From contig NC_049988.1 in assembly GCF_000003815.2 (NCBI RefSeq), positions 5,358,065-5,422,064 of the forward strand: a stretch of 64,000 bases of DNA. The letters run 5' to 3'. The stretch's first letter is position 1. Each line of letters starts with the position of its first letter. Positions 24,001 to 36,000 of this stretch are shown one piece after another. Under the pieces are notes generated by a model, which was given only the letters and a program-made list of their open reading frames with translations, did no database searches and was not told the DNA's origin. A program made the translations under genes and the position numbers. Origin of the DNA: Branchiostoma floridae. Its lineage: Eukaryota; Chordata; Leptocardii; Amphioxiformes; Branchiostomatidae.

Positions 24001-27000
24001 GGTGAGATTTATCTATGTTGTCTAGTTTGCGGCCGTCGGGTGATGCTTTTCTGCTAAACATGAAGATCTTATTAGAATTCAGTTGCAGAGCTTAAGATTA
24101 GGGCCTTGGACTTGTGGCATCATCTAAAATGTTTCCTGGGTATTAAGTGGGCAACCAATAGCAGGCATTTGTCTGAAATTGCCCCCTGATCTGGCATGGG
24201 TACCATTCAGTCATAAGGCTTTCCTTTTACTAACCACAGGAGCAAAATATGTCAAACTTGAGCCAGCAATTACACTGAAATATACTACTCAGCATACCAC
24301 TGGGCATTTTGGCTAATATAAAAAGCATTTCAAACCTTGATGTCACTTCTGTTTACTACTAATTTTTTAATAATTTTACCATGGAGATAACATTGTCCCT
24401 CCTTCAGGTGTATTAAAAAGTGGGCGCGCTCGCCTGCCGCCAGTCTGGAGGGTCAGGACAATGGGTGGAGATGCCCCGCCTGCCAGAATGTCACCCGCAA
24501 GGTGCCAAACGCTTACAAGTGCTTCTGTGGTAAGGTCCATTTTAGTATTTCAGTTACTGACAAAAGACAGTGGGTGCTATCTGAAACGTCTGACCAATTC
24601 CAAAATCATATCCAGTTGCTTTAGTAACTGCTTTTAGTTGTCTTCTTACCTGGATGTCTAACCTTCATTGAAGTACATAACAGAAGTAGCAACTAGGGGT
24701 GGGTCAGGTACAGTCCAGGTCCAGGTCCAGAGGATCAGGTCCAGATCTGGACCTGAACCCGGACCTACCTGTGAAAGCCTGTAAATGGGTGATACTAAAA
24801 ACAATGGTCCATTTCGTTACAAGGATCCTTTTGGAGTAGTCAACATCCACTTGCATTTTAAAATCCTATATTCATGTAAAACACTAGCTGCCCCTGATTT
24901 AGACCAAGTTTAACTGTAGAAACTGGGTAAAAATGACTATAAACTCTCCTTTACTTTGCTCTAGTTATTTTCATAGTGTTATAAGGCCCAAAATACATTT
25001 GAAAGCCTGTCGGTATTATCTTCATTTTCTAATCGGTCCAAAGTCTGGTCCACTGACTTTTATCAGGTCCATTTTTCTGGACTGGTTCAACAAGAAAAGT
25101 TTTTGTACCGGTGTACTGGCATGGTATACCAGTACCCACCCCTAGTAGTACAGTTGTAGTAGCAACTATTCTAAATTTGTACGTGAAGGGTTTGATTTCT
25201 TTGTGCATACAGTACTACTGGAGATGAATTGTTGAATGTATGTTAAAAGTGTGCTTAATTGTGCAGTCATGTGTTTTCCCATGATGTTCTGTTGAACAGA
25301 GAAGGTATGGGAGCCTGAGTATGTGAGGAATGACACACCACACTCCTGTGGAGATGTCTGTGGGAAAAAGAAGGACCAGGACTGTCCACATCTCTGTACC
25401 ATGTAAGATAGAGTTCATTTGTTGTCTTAACATCTACATCTTGTTAGAACATCTACATCTATATGTACGGTCATGTGTATTTGTGACTAATATGTAGAAA
25501 GGCTTGGACTGTTATGTTCCTTTATATTTCATTTTCATGATTTATTGTTTTTTGTTTTTGTGTGAACAAATGACAACACGATTTTATTATATTCATGACA
25601 TCTACATGCGGCTCAATTTTTGTCCATTTCTGTAAAAAAAAAAGCTGTTGACCCTACTGTAAATCATACAAAATACCTGCATAGTGAGAATTGTGATGAA
25701 ATGAAAAAAAAGTTAACTTTAACTGATGTCATAGAAAGTCAGTTTTAAAGTCAAAGTAGAAAGATGCGAAGGAACAAAAATTAATTTATTGTTTGGGAAC
25801 CATACTCTGTGTTAAGTCATTTATTCAACCTTCCTGGCCACTTAGAATTCATAATTTGAGGCAATGTACCTTTGACTGACTGCCTTCAGCATATTCTAAT
25901 AATTACAAAAAAACTTTCACACATACAAATCTTGGCAAAATGCCAGCTTTTTTTAAAGCACTTGTTTCTCATTCCCATGCTTGCATCTGAGTTTTGGGGT
26001 TCCCAGAGGATGTCATCCATAATATGATTGAATCAACATGGCTGTATTATTTATGACTTTGCAAGAAGTGTTAGCAAAACTTTGCATTTTTCCTGCCAGG
26101 CTGTGCCACCCAGGTCCCTGTCCACCATGTCCTGTCATGGTCACCAAGTCATGTCACTGTGGAAAGACAAAGTGAGTACAGCACATTTCTGACTTAAAAG
26201 CAGTTTGCACACACATTTTTAACGTTTCTTCTGCAATACTTTCAGCTGCCACTTGACAGTGAAAAGAACAAATAGCTAATGTATAGTAAGCAAAATATTC
26301 ATGACCAAGCAGAGCTTGAAAGGAAATATGCACTTTTGGAAATACATAGGGAAATACACATACATGTAGCTTAAAGCTTAGGTGCTCAAAATTTGTAGGG
26401 TTACAACCTAGTATGGCACTGTTTGCCTCTCTACTACTTCTGTATAATTTACACATGTCATCTTGATTCTTGTACCACTCTTTAATACTGTTGAAATTTT
26501 TATTGCATCAAACTTATCCCAGATGAAAGTCTAATCGTTCAGCACAAGGTCCCAGTTCAGATTGATATTTAAGGAGGGTTCAAATTTAGCTTAAAGGCTG
26601 TGGGGTACCCTTGAAAGGGAGTCCCGTTTTGGCAGCTAAAATATATATGTTGAACCATGAACTTGATATGCCCATAAAGTGTGGAATTCTGAATTGAGCC
26701 TGACATGTGCATGTTTAGTTTACAACAGGAGCACGTTCTACGAAAAGTTGCACACAAGTTGCTCCTTAGTTTATAGGCCATATGTGCAAGAATATATCTA
26801 AATTAGACATTGTTTCGACATTATAGGCCCCACCAGTGTAACCATACATGTAGGCATGTCAATAGCATGCCTAATAATTGTTGTGATGTTTTAAAGGGGG
26901 CTCAACTCCAGAGGAAAGTGTCCTGGTTCTGCAGATTCCAGATATTTTTGAATCCAAAATTGTATTGTGCAACTTTGTATTGACTTGGGTGTGTGTGTGC

Positions 27001-30000
27001 GTGGGTGTGGGTGTGGGGGTGGGTGGGTGTGGGTGGGTGTGGGTGTGGGTGTATGTAGAAGACCAGCATAAGTTGATGAGTCCTCGAAGCAATTTTTGGG
27101 CCCTAGTGGCTTGTTATGATACTGCACTGAAACTTCCAGGTTTGATATCTCGAAATCTGGACATGCTGTGGCTATAATTTTGGAGTGGTAGATTGTTCTT
27201 GAGGCAGAGAGTAAGTCTTATAAATTTGTGTCCCCTAGCAACATGTTTTAAAACTGCAGGGGCTGGTTTAGAGTTTGAAGGAGAATAACTCAAGAAGGGG
27301 TTTATAGATCATCATGGTTTTTGGTATGTAGACAGCTTGAGTGACGCTTCACATAGTTCAATATTGATTATGCAAATTGGAAAATAATTTGCATAATTTA
27401 TCAGGAAACTGTCTAAACCTGTTCTGTTCCATTAAAGGACTGTTGCAACACGTGACATTGTAACTGAGAAAGAGAAAAATATTGATACTTTAGATAAGTA
27501 TTATGCAAATAAAGACCTAATTTGCATTATTGTGAAGAAAATGTTGTAATGCACTTTGTTGGTAAATGGCAAGAATTTCATACTTCTGGCATTTGGAAGT
27601 TATGTACATGTGAATGTCATTCAACATTTATTATGCAAATGAGTATCTCATTTTCATACCTTTTCAGAAATGTGATTAAAGCCTTTTTGAGTGTGACAAA
27701 TGAGGATCTTATTTGCATAATCAATGACAAAAATAATTAATATATAAGGTTGAAATCATTTGTCAAAGGTATTTCATTGAAAACTTCAAGTTGGTACTAT
27801 TCAGTACAATTTGTATATGAATTATCCCATAGGAACATTATAATTTCAGTCCAAGAAATTAATATGAGTACCAAGAATTGTGGTTGTTTGGTCTCTAAGT
27901 CCTATATTAGCTTATCAGGAACTCAGCCAAACCAGTCAATTACTATTTGTGAGCCGTGTTTATTCAACCTATGCTAAACTCAAGTTATGTATAATACTGT
28001 AACAGTGATGTTCGAGTACCGCCTATCGTCCTTGCCCAAGGGCACTAGTGTTTTTGTAGCGACAGCAATAGCGGTCATGACTTGTAATCTGCCGACCCCG
28101 GTTCGATCCCGGGTAGGGGGCATGTTGTTTCTTTCTGTTCTACTCGCCCCTCTGGTTGTTTCACTGGTTCCCACACCGGGAATCGAACCCGGGCCTTGGC
28201 GGTGAGAGCGCCAAATCCTAACCACTAGACCATTTTTTTTCATGCTGATCTAGCAGAAGAGGGCTATGTATCATCAGTTTTATAGCCAAGTTCAAACATA
28301 ACAACCTGAAATGGCCTTGTGTAATATTAGCAATCAGAAGTGGAGCCTATAGGCTGCACAGAAAGTTGAATTCACTGTCAACTGTTAAACTGTAGATGAA
28401 AATTGTGCTTTTTTGAGGAACGAAAAAGAAAATTGACTACCGGTAGTAAGTAAAATTTTGACATATATGTTCATTGATGTCAACAGAGAGACTACTAAAA
28501 CATTTATTAAAGATCATGATGATGATGATGAAATTTGTAACATTAAGAATGCTGTTTTAAGTATGTGTTCCTTGGATTACAATTGGATTGTCAGTGTTTA
28601 TGTTCATTGTTATCTGTAATTTCTCAACTTGTTGACAGGCAGTCTGTTCGCTGTTCGCAAGGCACAACAATCAAGTGTGGCACCCCTTGTGGAAAGAAGC
28701 TGAACTGCAGCGTACACACCTGTGAGGATATCTGCCATGCTGGAGACTGTCAGCCATGTGCTGTTATCCTAACTCAAGGTAGGAATTATGTGACAAAAAA
28801 TACAAAGTGCCAAATTCCAAAAAAATATGAAAAGTTCCTTTCAACATACCACAATGGAAATATATTGAAACTCATCCAGTACAATTTTACAAAGGCAACC
28901 TAAGCCAGCTTTTTTCGAAAGCACTTGTTTATCAACAGCCTGGATGGAGATCTACAAAAAGATATACAAAATTTAATGTAACTGATATCATCATGTAGCC
29001 AGACAACATTGACCAATCAAAAACTTTCTGGTGTAGCAAATTGAAGGTCATTAATATCCCATATACTACCTGCATCCGGGGTATAGGTCCAGGGTATTGT
29101 CAAACATAAGTGAGTAGAGGAATCATTACAATGCTGGGAACGAGAGCCACAAAATGGCGCACAGTTCACAAAGACGAAAAAACGTGCGAACAAAACGTGA
29201 CTGAGATTTTATCGGCCAGCCACTGACATTTCAGAAGGTTCGAAAGGTAGAGAAAGCAAGAATCCGCCCCGGCCCGCAAGGAAAATGCCGCTCCGAACAA
29301 AGTGGATCCCATCTCTAACTGATATATAAGCTAACGGTGCTCTGTAGGGTAAATATAATGTGCTCGCGGGAGCTGAGTCATCATGGCTCGATATATGAGA
29401 ATGTCTATATGAAGATAACATCCCATAATCCCAGAAAGGAGCGTCTAAGTCTGCGTAACAGAAGAGGTGGTTTATGAGGTGGTTATAGGAATAGGCCATG
29501 AATTATGGTACAGTATACACCTGAAGGAGGGTCATTATCCGTATATAGTATTAGTGACATGCAAGGTAATCTAACATATCGGCGTCGGGCTACATGTACA
29601 TTGTACATGAACATATCATGATTCATTTTGGTTTTCACTATTTTTTGTACAACACGTCATGTACATGTATATTTTGGGCAGTGTTCCGTAACTTTGTTAA
29701 TGGGACTCGGATAGAGAGAGAGAGAAAGATGAAGAGTTCTCTCCATCATTGAGGACCACCCACTGAAAACATATCTGCAGAGTATATATTTGTCCCTGAC
29801 CTCAGACTGCACTTATAAACCTAAACACACATGTGTACCCAACATATGAAAACTTCACTCCAAACCACGTACATGTTACAATATATATTTCTAGTTTTCG
29901 TGAGTTCACTGATTGCCCCCGTTTACGGTACACTGTAAGTTTAGTAACCTCTGCCTCCCTGCTGACAATTTCTAGGGCTATTCTAAGCAGTGTATCCCTT

Positions 30001-33000
30001 GTCGGTTCCATTTTTGCTGTGAAGTTGATCATGATAAATGACTGCAGGGTCACCTTGTCTGCAATGTCATCATTTGTCACAGCTGTGAGGTCAGCCTGAT
30101 CCCTGCAGCTGTCTACTATCATCATGGTATCTCTGGTACCCGCATTTATGGTTTAGTCTTTAGCTGATGATTGACCCAGAAATCCCCGGATTGACCTTAA
30201 TGTTGTCTTGTGGTGTATATCTGTATCAAATTCAAGATATAATGTAATCAATTAAGGGTATAGGGTAAAAATACAATATGTGCTTGCCAGTCTTATTAAG
30301 TAACCCACATTTACAGACTACATTAAATTGTTTATCCCACCAATATACAATTGCAACATTTTTGTATTATTATTAACAAAAATAGTACCATAATGATTGT
30401 GTAATTAATGACTATACCTGTCATGACGTTACGGTTAACTTGCCAGCTTGTTGGAAACCTGGCACCATGGCTTTGAAAACTTTATTTGATAAGCAAACTC
30501 ATTTAGTGATTACATGTACATACAATGAAAAGACTTTACAATCAACTTTCACAAATTTTAAAGTACTGTACAGTGTACATTGTATGCTGTGAGCAGCAAA
30601 GATCCATCCCGGCTGCCAATGTTCATTGTCATGACAAGTACATCTGTATGATAATAACCTGATTGGAAGTATCAAGACTTGGAACATACAATTAAGGTAA
30701 CATCAGAAGGTGGTATATTTTGTGTAAATGTTATTTAGCAATTTGGTTGAATGTGATTTCAGGGATTAAAAAAAAATTATTTTGGTGTCATAAACACTTT
30801 TAAGTTTGGATACATGTGTATGTAACAAATGTATTGTCTTTGCACTGTGAAGTATTTTTGAGCTCTAGGTACATTATGTAAATGAGTTTTTATGTTCCAG
30901 CTTGTTACTGTGGCAGGGTAGTCAGGGAAGTGGTGTGTGGGGGTGAGGAGTGGACAGGGGAGGATGTGGATGGGGACGGGAGCAGCTTTTCCTGTAAGAA
31001 TGTATGTGACAGGTAAGTTTGCTCAATGACAAGTTTTGTCTGAAATGTATGTTCTATTTATTGTTAAGTGGTCTGAGATTCACAGGGACTGCTGAAAGTG
31101 AGAAAAAAATGCAAAGAATGTGTATAGAAGCCCCCAAATTATCTTTGGACTATTCCTATGCAGGTTTTGTAATATGAAAATTGTTCCTTCCCCCTCTGCC
31201 TGTGACAGAGAACTAGAGTGTGGACATCACACCTGTGAGGAGCTGTGCCACAGCGCCCCCTGTCCACCCTGCCCCAAACTGCCATCACAAGTCAAGTTCT
31301 GCTGCTGTGGCCAGACCACTGTGGACAAGCTGGAGGAGCTTGGGGAAAATGGCAGCCGCAAGACGTGCTTGGATCCCTTACCAACCTGCAGAAAAACCTG
31401 CAACAAGCCTATTGGTTGTGGATCTGATGGTATGATATATGAGACAATGTCACATATTAATTAAGAGTNNNNNNNNNNNNNNNNNNNNNNNNNNNNNNNN
31501 NNNNNNNNNNNNNNNNNNNNNNNNNNNNNNNNNNNNNNNNNNNNNNNNNNNNNNNNNNNNNNNNNNNNNNNNNNNNNNNNNNNNNNNNNNNNNNNNNNNN
31601 NNNNNNNNNNNNNNNTCATGTCACCATGCATTAGGTCATGCAGACTTAATTTATGACGTCTGCGCTCGTAAAAAATTGGGACCACATGTCAACTTCTAGC
31701 ATCTATGGTCAATTAGAATTCTATGCTTGCCTGAGGATCTGCTCTCCAGGGGGCACATGGTCAGGGCATGGGGCCATACTAGCCTCCTTAAACAAGAATA
31801 GCAATAAAACATTAACTGAAATGTTGATGATTGTCTTACATCTGAGTGAAATGTTTGTTTCCACAGAGTCTGACGAAATCCACTTGTGCCAGAAGACCTG
31901 CCATGCAGGGAAGTGTGGGCCTTGTGAGGGGACTACAAAACTCACCTGCAGATGTGGATGGAAAACTCAGGTCAGATTAGGAGTTTTGTTTGTTTCATCA
32001 AGAGATTGCTGATGTTCCAAATATCCTCAGGCTGTAGTTTCTTTCGATAGTCTGCAGGACTTTTGTAGGATAGCTCGCATGATTATTTAACCTTACCTTA
32101 GACCTTAGGTCCTCCTATAAGGTAAGTTAGTTTCCATCGGCACCTGTCGGTTGATTATAACTATTGTGTAATGCAATTGGCAAGGCCAAAAACGTGGTGT
32201 GAGACCTAGTCATGCGGGCCTCCCGACAAAGCATGCATTTTTGATTTTCTTTCAGGTAATCTGTTCAGTTGTAATGAGAACGTAGCAAATAGAGTTTACA
32301 TTTTACAAACCAATGGTTCTTCGCATAAAATTTGTACAGATTGAACATAAGTTACACAAACACTGCTCCTAAAGGTTACTTTGAGGTCATTGAAACAGAA
32401 AAAAAACACCATGCACTGTATTCTCTTACTGCCAATATATGGAAAAATGTTCACGGTTGTTTTAAGTTCGCGGTGAAGCAGCCACCGCGAAAACTGTGAA
32501 CATTAAACCACCACGAAAGTTTCTGCATTTACAGTATATTAAAGTCTCCGGTCCTAATCCCGCCCCATTCCCAATCCTGAACTGCGATATGCATGAGTGT
32601 CCATTCATGATACGGACCCGTGACAGTTGACTAAGTTACTCTCTTGAGTACCACAGGGTAAAAACATTTGTTTCAGTTAGTAAGCACCAACAACCAATGC
32701 CTGAAAATTTGCTTAAATGTAACCGCTCTGCGGGGAGCTGAGGAGCGAACAGCTCACGAACATGGCCGTCAACATCGCAGAGTAATTCAGTGTAGAATAC
32801 ATTAATATCCCTGCATGACACCATATGTATAAAAACATGTAGTGATAATTAAACTTTACAACGAGCTACACTTTTGTCATGCCGATATCTTTCTTGCTGG
32901 ATAATCGAAGCTAACACGACATGCGGTTTTTCACACATCTCCGGTTCGGCCATTTTTATAGATCACGTGATTCAAAGTCATGTGTTGCATGTAAACACAA

Positions 33001-36000
33001 CACGGCGTCAATTCTGTTATGGACTTATCACACCACACCGGTTGGCGGCATGAAAAGACTGAGAGAGCTCTGTTTACAACAGAAAGATAGTTATCAAGTT
33101 TTTCAATTAGTTTCAGAGTTTTAAATGCTTGACAAATGGAAATAATACTGACAGTGACTGTAGTTGCATAGTTCTCAATTAGGGCACACATTTTTGTGAT
33201 GGAACGTTCCACAAGCAAACGAACCAAAAACCATCTCCAGCTCACGTGTGATGTAACGCAAGTGACGCAAAGCGCATCACTTGTTAAAACACACGTCTGT
33301 AAAGCTTTAATCTCGGTTATATGTACAGTATAAGAATGAAGCTCACTGAATTGTAAATTCAACAAATGCACATTTACAAAATGTGTAGAACATAGGTTGG
33401 AATTAGGACCGGAGACGTTAGATAACACATTCTCATTTTCTGGGTCAACCTCACCTCACCTCACCGGTCAACACTGAATTGTAAATTCCAACAAAAAAAG
33501 TTGGACTAAGCCAGATCCATCTGCAGTCTTCTTCATGGAATCCACTGCTGTAGAATCTGTGATGCCATGTTCTTCAGTTCAACTTTGAGACAGAATGACT
33601 TCTACCAAGAGAATACAGAATGATGAACTTTTAAGTTTAACATTCTTGTATCAGATTCACAGTGTATTCATATCATCAGTCTGCTATTAATTATATCACC
33701 ATGACATTGTCCTTAGCTTGTAAGAACATAGAATTTAGGGTACAATGAAGGTCATTTATTCACTAATGACTTTCATTCATTCAGTCAATTTGTATATTTA
33801 ACATGTGAGTCAGACGTCATGTTGAATAATTGGTGTTTTGTATTTTCTCAGGAACTACCATGCAAAGATGTCAAAGGTCGATCAGGTATGGAAATATTTT
33901 GGTGTGTCTAGATCTAGTGTTGTAATAAACAAACACATTAACAAATCAATAACTACTATATCTAGTTGTAATGACTAAATTCTGGAACATTTCTGCTGTA
34001 GATAGCAAAATGAACATCCAATTAGTAATAACATTAAACTTATTACCTCCATGAAATGTCATGGAGGTTATATTTTACCCCGCGTTTGTCTGTGTGTCTG
34101 TGTGTGTGTGTGTGTGTAAACAAGATAACTCAAGAACGGCTGGTTTGATACTTGGTGTGTTGGTAGGGTGTGATGAAAGCTGGAAATGATTAGATTTTGG
34201 GCCCCCTAGCAGCTCCCCTTGGTACTGCAGCGCAACTTCCGGTTTTGCTATTTTGGTGTTCTGAACATGCTATGGTCACGATTTTTGAGTATTAGATAGC
34301 TCTTGTGCTCAGGAAGAAGTGACACAGTTTGGGCCCCCTAGCATCTAGTTTTGGGATAGCAGGGGCATTTTTGTCAAAAACTTCTGAAGATAACTCAAGA
34401 AAGGAACAACGGATTTTCATGATTTTTGGTATGTAGGTACCTCAGACAATGTTGTACAAAATGAAATACTAATTATGCAAAATAGGAGCAAATTTGCATA
34501 ATTAATGACAACATTCCATCATAGCAGTTTTTTCTATGTATCTCTTGTCTTGGACGTGATATGGTCTTGAAATTTAGGTGGTAGATAGCTTTCAGTGTCA
34601 TGACAAAGTGGGGCAAGTTTCAGCCCCCTAACATTTAATTTGGGAACTGCAGGGGCGTTTTTGTCAAGACATTCCAAAGAGGATAACTGCAGAAAGGATT
34701 GACGGATTGGTATCATATTAGGTATGCGGGTACCTTAGGCAAAGATGTTCATAATGATATACATGTTATGCAAGTGAGGACTTAAGCAGGGGCATTTTTG
34801 TCAAGACATTCCAAAGAGGATAACTGCAGATAGGATTGACGGATTGGTATCATATTAGGCATGCTGGTACCTTAGGCAAAGATGTTCATAATGATATACA
34901 TGTTATGCAAGTGAGGACTTAATTTGCATAATTAATGAGGAAATTGTATAATTCCATTGTTTGCAATAACTGGACTTCAATAAATGTAACATATGTTAAT
35001 TATGATAGGTGGAATATAAGCAGATATCAAATATGGTAAAAATTGCAAAACCGCTTTATGATTAATAATGGGAATTTTATAATTGTGACATGTGTATGTT
35101 TGTCAATGATGAACAACACCATGCATAAATTATGTTAATGTCTTAGTCAATTGCATGAAATTTACGAAAGCTCTAAATTTTCATGGAGGTATGAGGTCGC
35201 CGAACTCTAGTTAAATATATACAATGCTATTAGATTAAGACAGTGTATAACTATACACCAACAGGTAAACGGAACAAATTGATCACTTAAAACCAAGCAG
35301 AAATGATATATTATATGAAAAATACTATTCTCTCAATGTTATATATTTGTAAACCCCAGCATAACTGTCGACGTCCATGTTTTCAGTGGAAGACGAATTC
35401 CTGTGTGACAAAAGGTGTAACAAGAAACGGAAGTGTGGGCGGCACAAGTGTGGACAACCCTGTTGTGTGGTAAAGTTTTCCACGAATGTAACTTCTTGGC
35501 AGTCAGATTTGAAAAAGCAATCATTTATAATGGTTAGCTGGATTAAAAGAATGGAAGGGGGAAGTCATTTCTTAATCTTCCATTTTGGCTTTATAATGCC
35601 TAAGAACAAGGAAATAAATTGGTTCAACCTTAGAGTCCATTCCAAGTCACCATGAGGGTTTTTAGGTGATGTTTGTAATTAGTCTGAATTATTTTGAATA
35701 AAAGAATATCTGAGCCACAATAATTAAATTCTTTTAAAAAAATTGACTAAGAAAATACTAATCTATTTGAATTCCTTTGAAAGTTGGCAACTGCACTCAT
35801 GACTTCCATAGTGATGCCACTTTTACAACTATCCAACTATAGCTTCACTTCAATAACTACAGTCACTGCTACCTCGCTAGTGTCATTTCTACAAGTACAA
35901 TCAGTACACACAACACATTTTTCCCATTTTGATACTTTCTTGTCACGTTGACCATCTCCGAAGATGAAAAAAAAAAATTTTTTTTTTTCTGAAATCAGGC

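Noticed and set aside
26871-27177. Open frames on both strands with His/Thr or Gly/Val repeats
   Set aside because: They are translations of the GGGTGT microsatellite.
28168-28240. Functional tRNA-Glu
   Set aside because: The 5' acceptor strand is an A-run and cannot pair with TGTGGGA.
32931-33428. 165-codon minus-strand frame as a gene
   Set aside because: It has no recognisable domain, no splice context, and most of it lies inside a repeat-like element.
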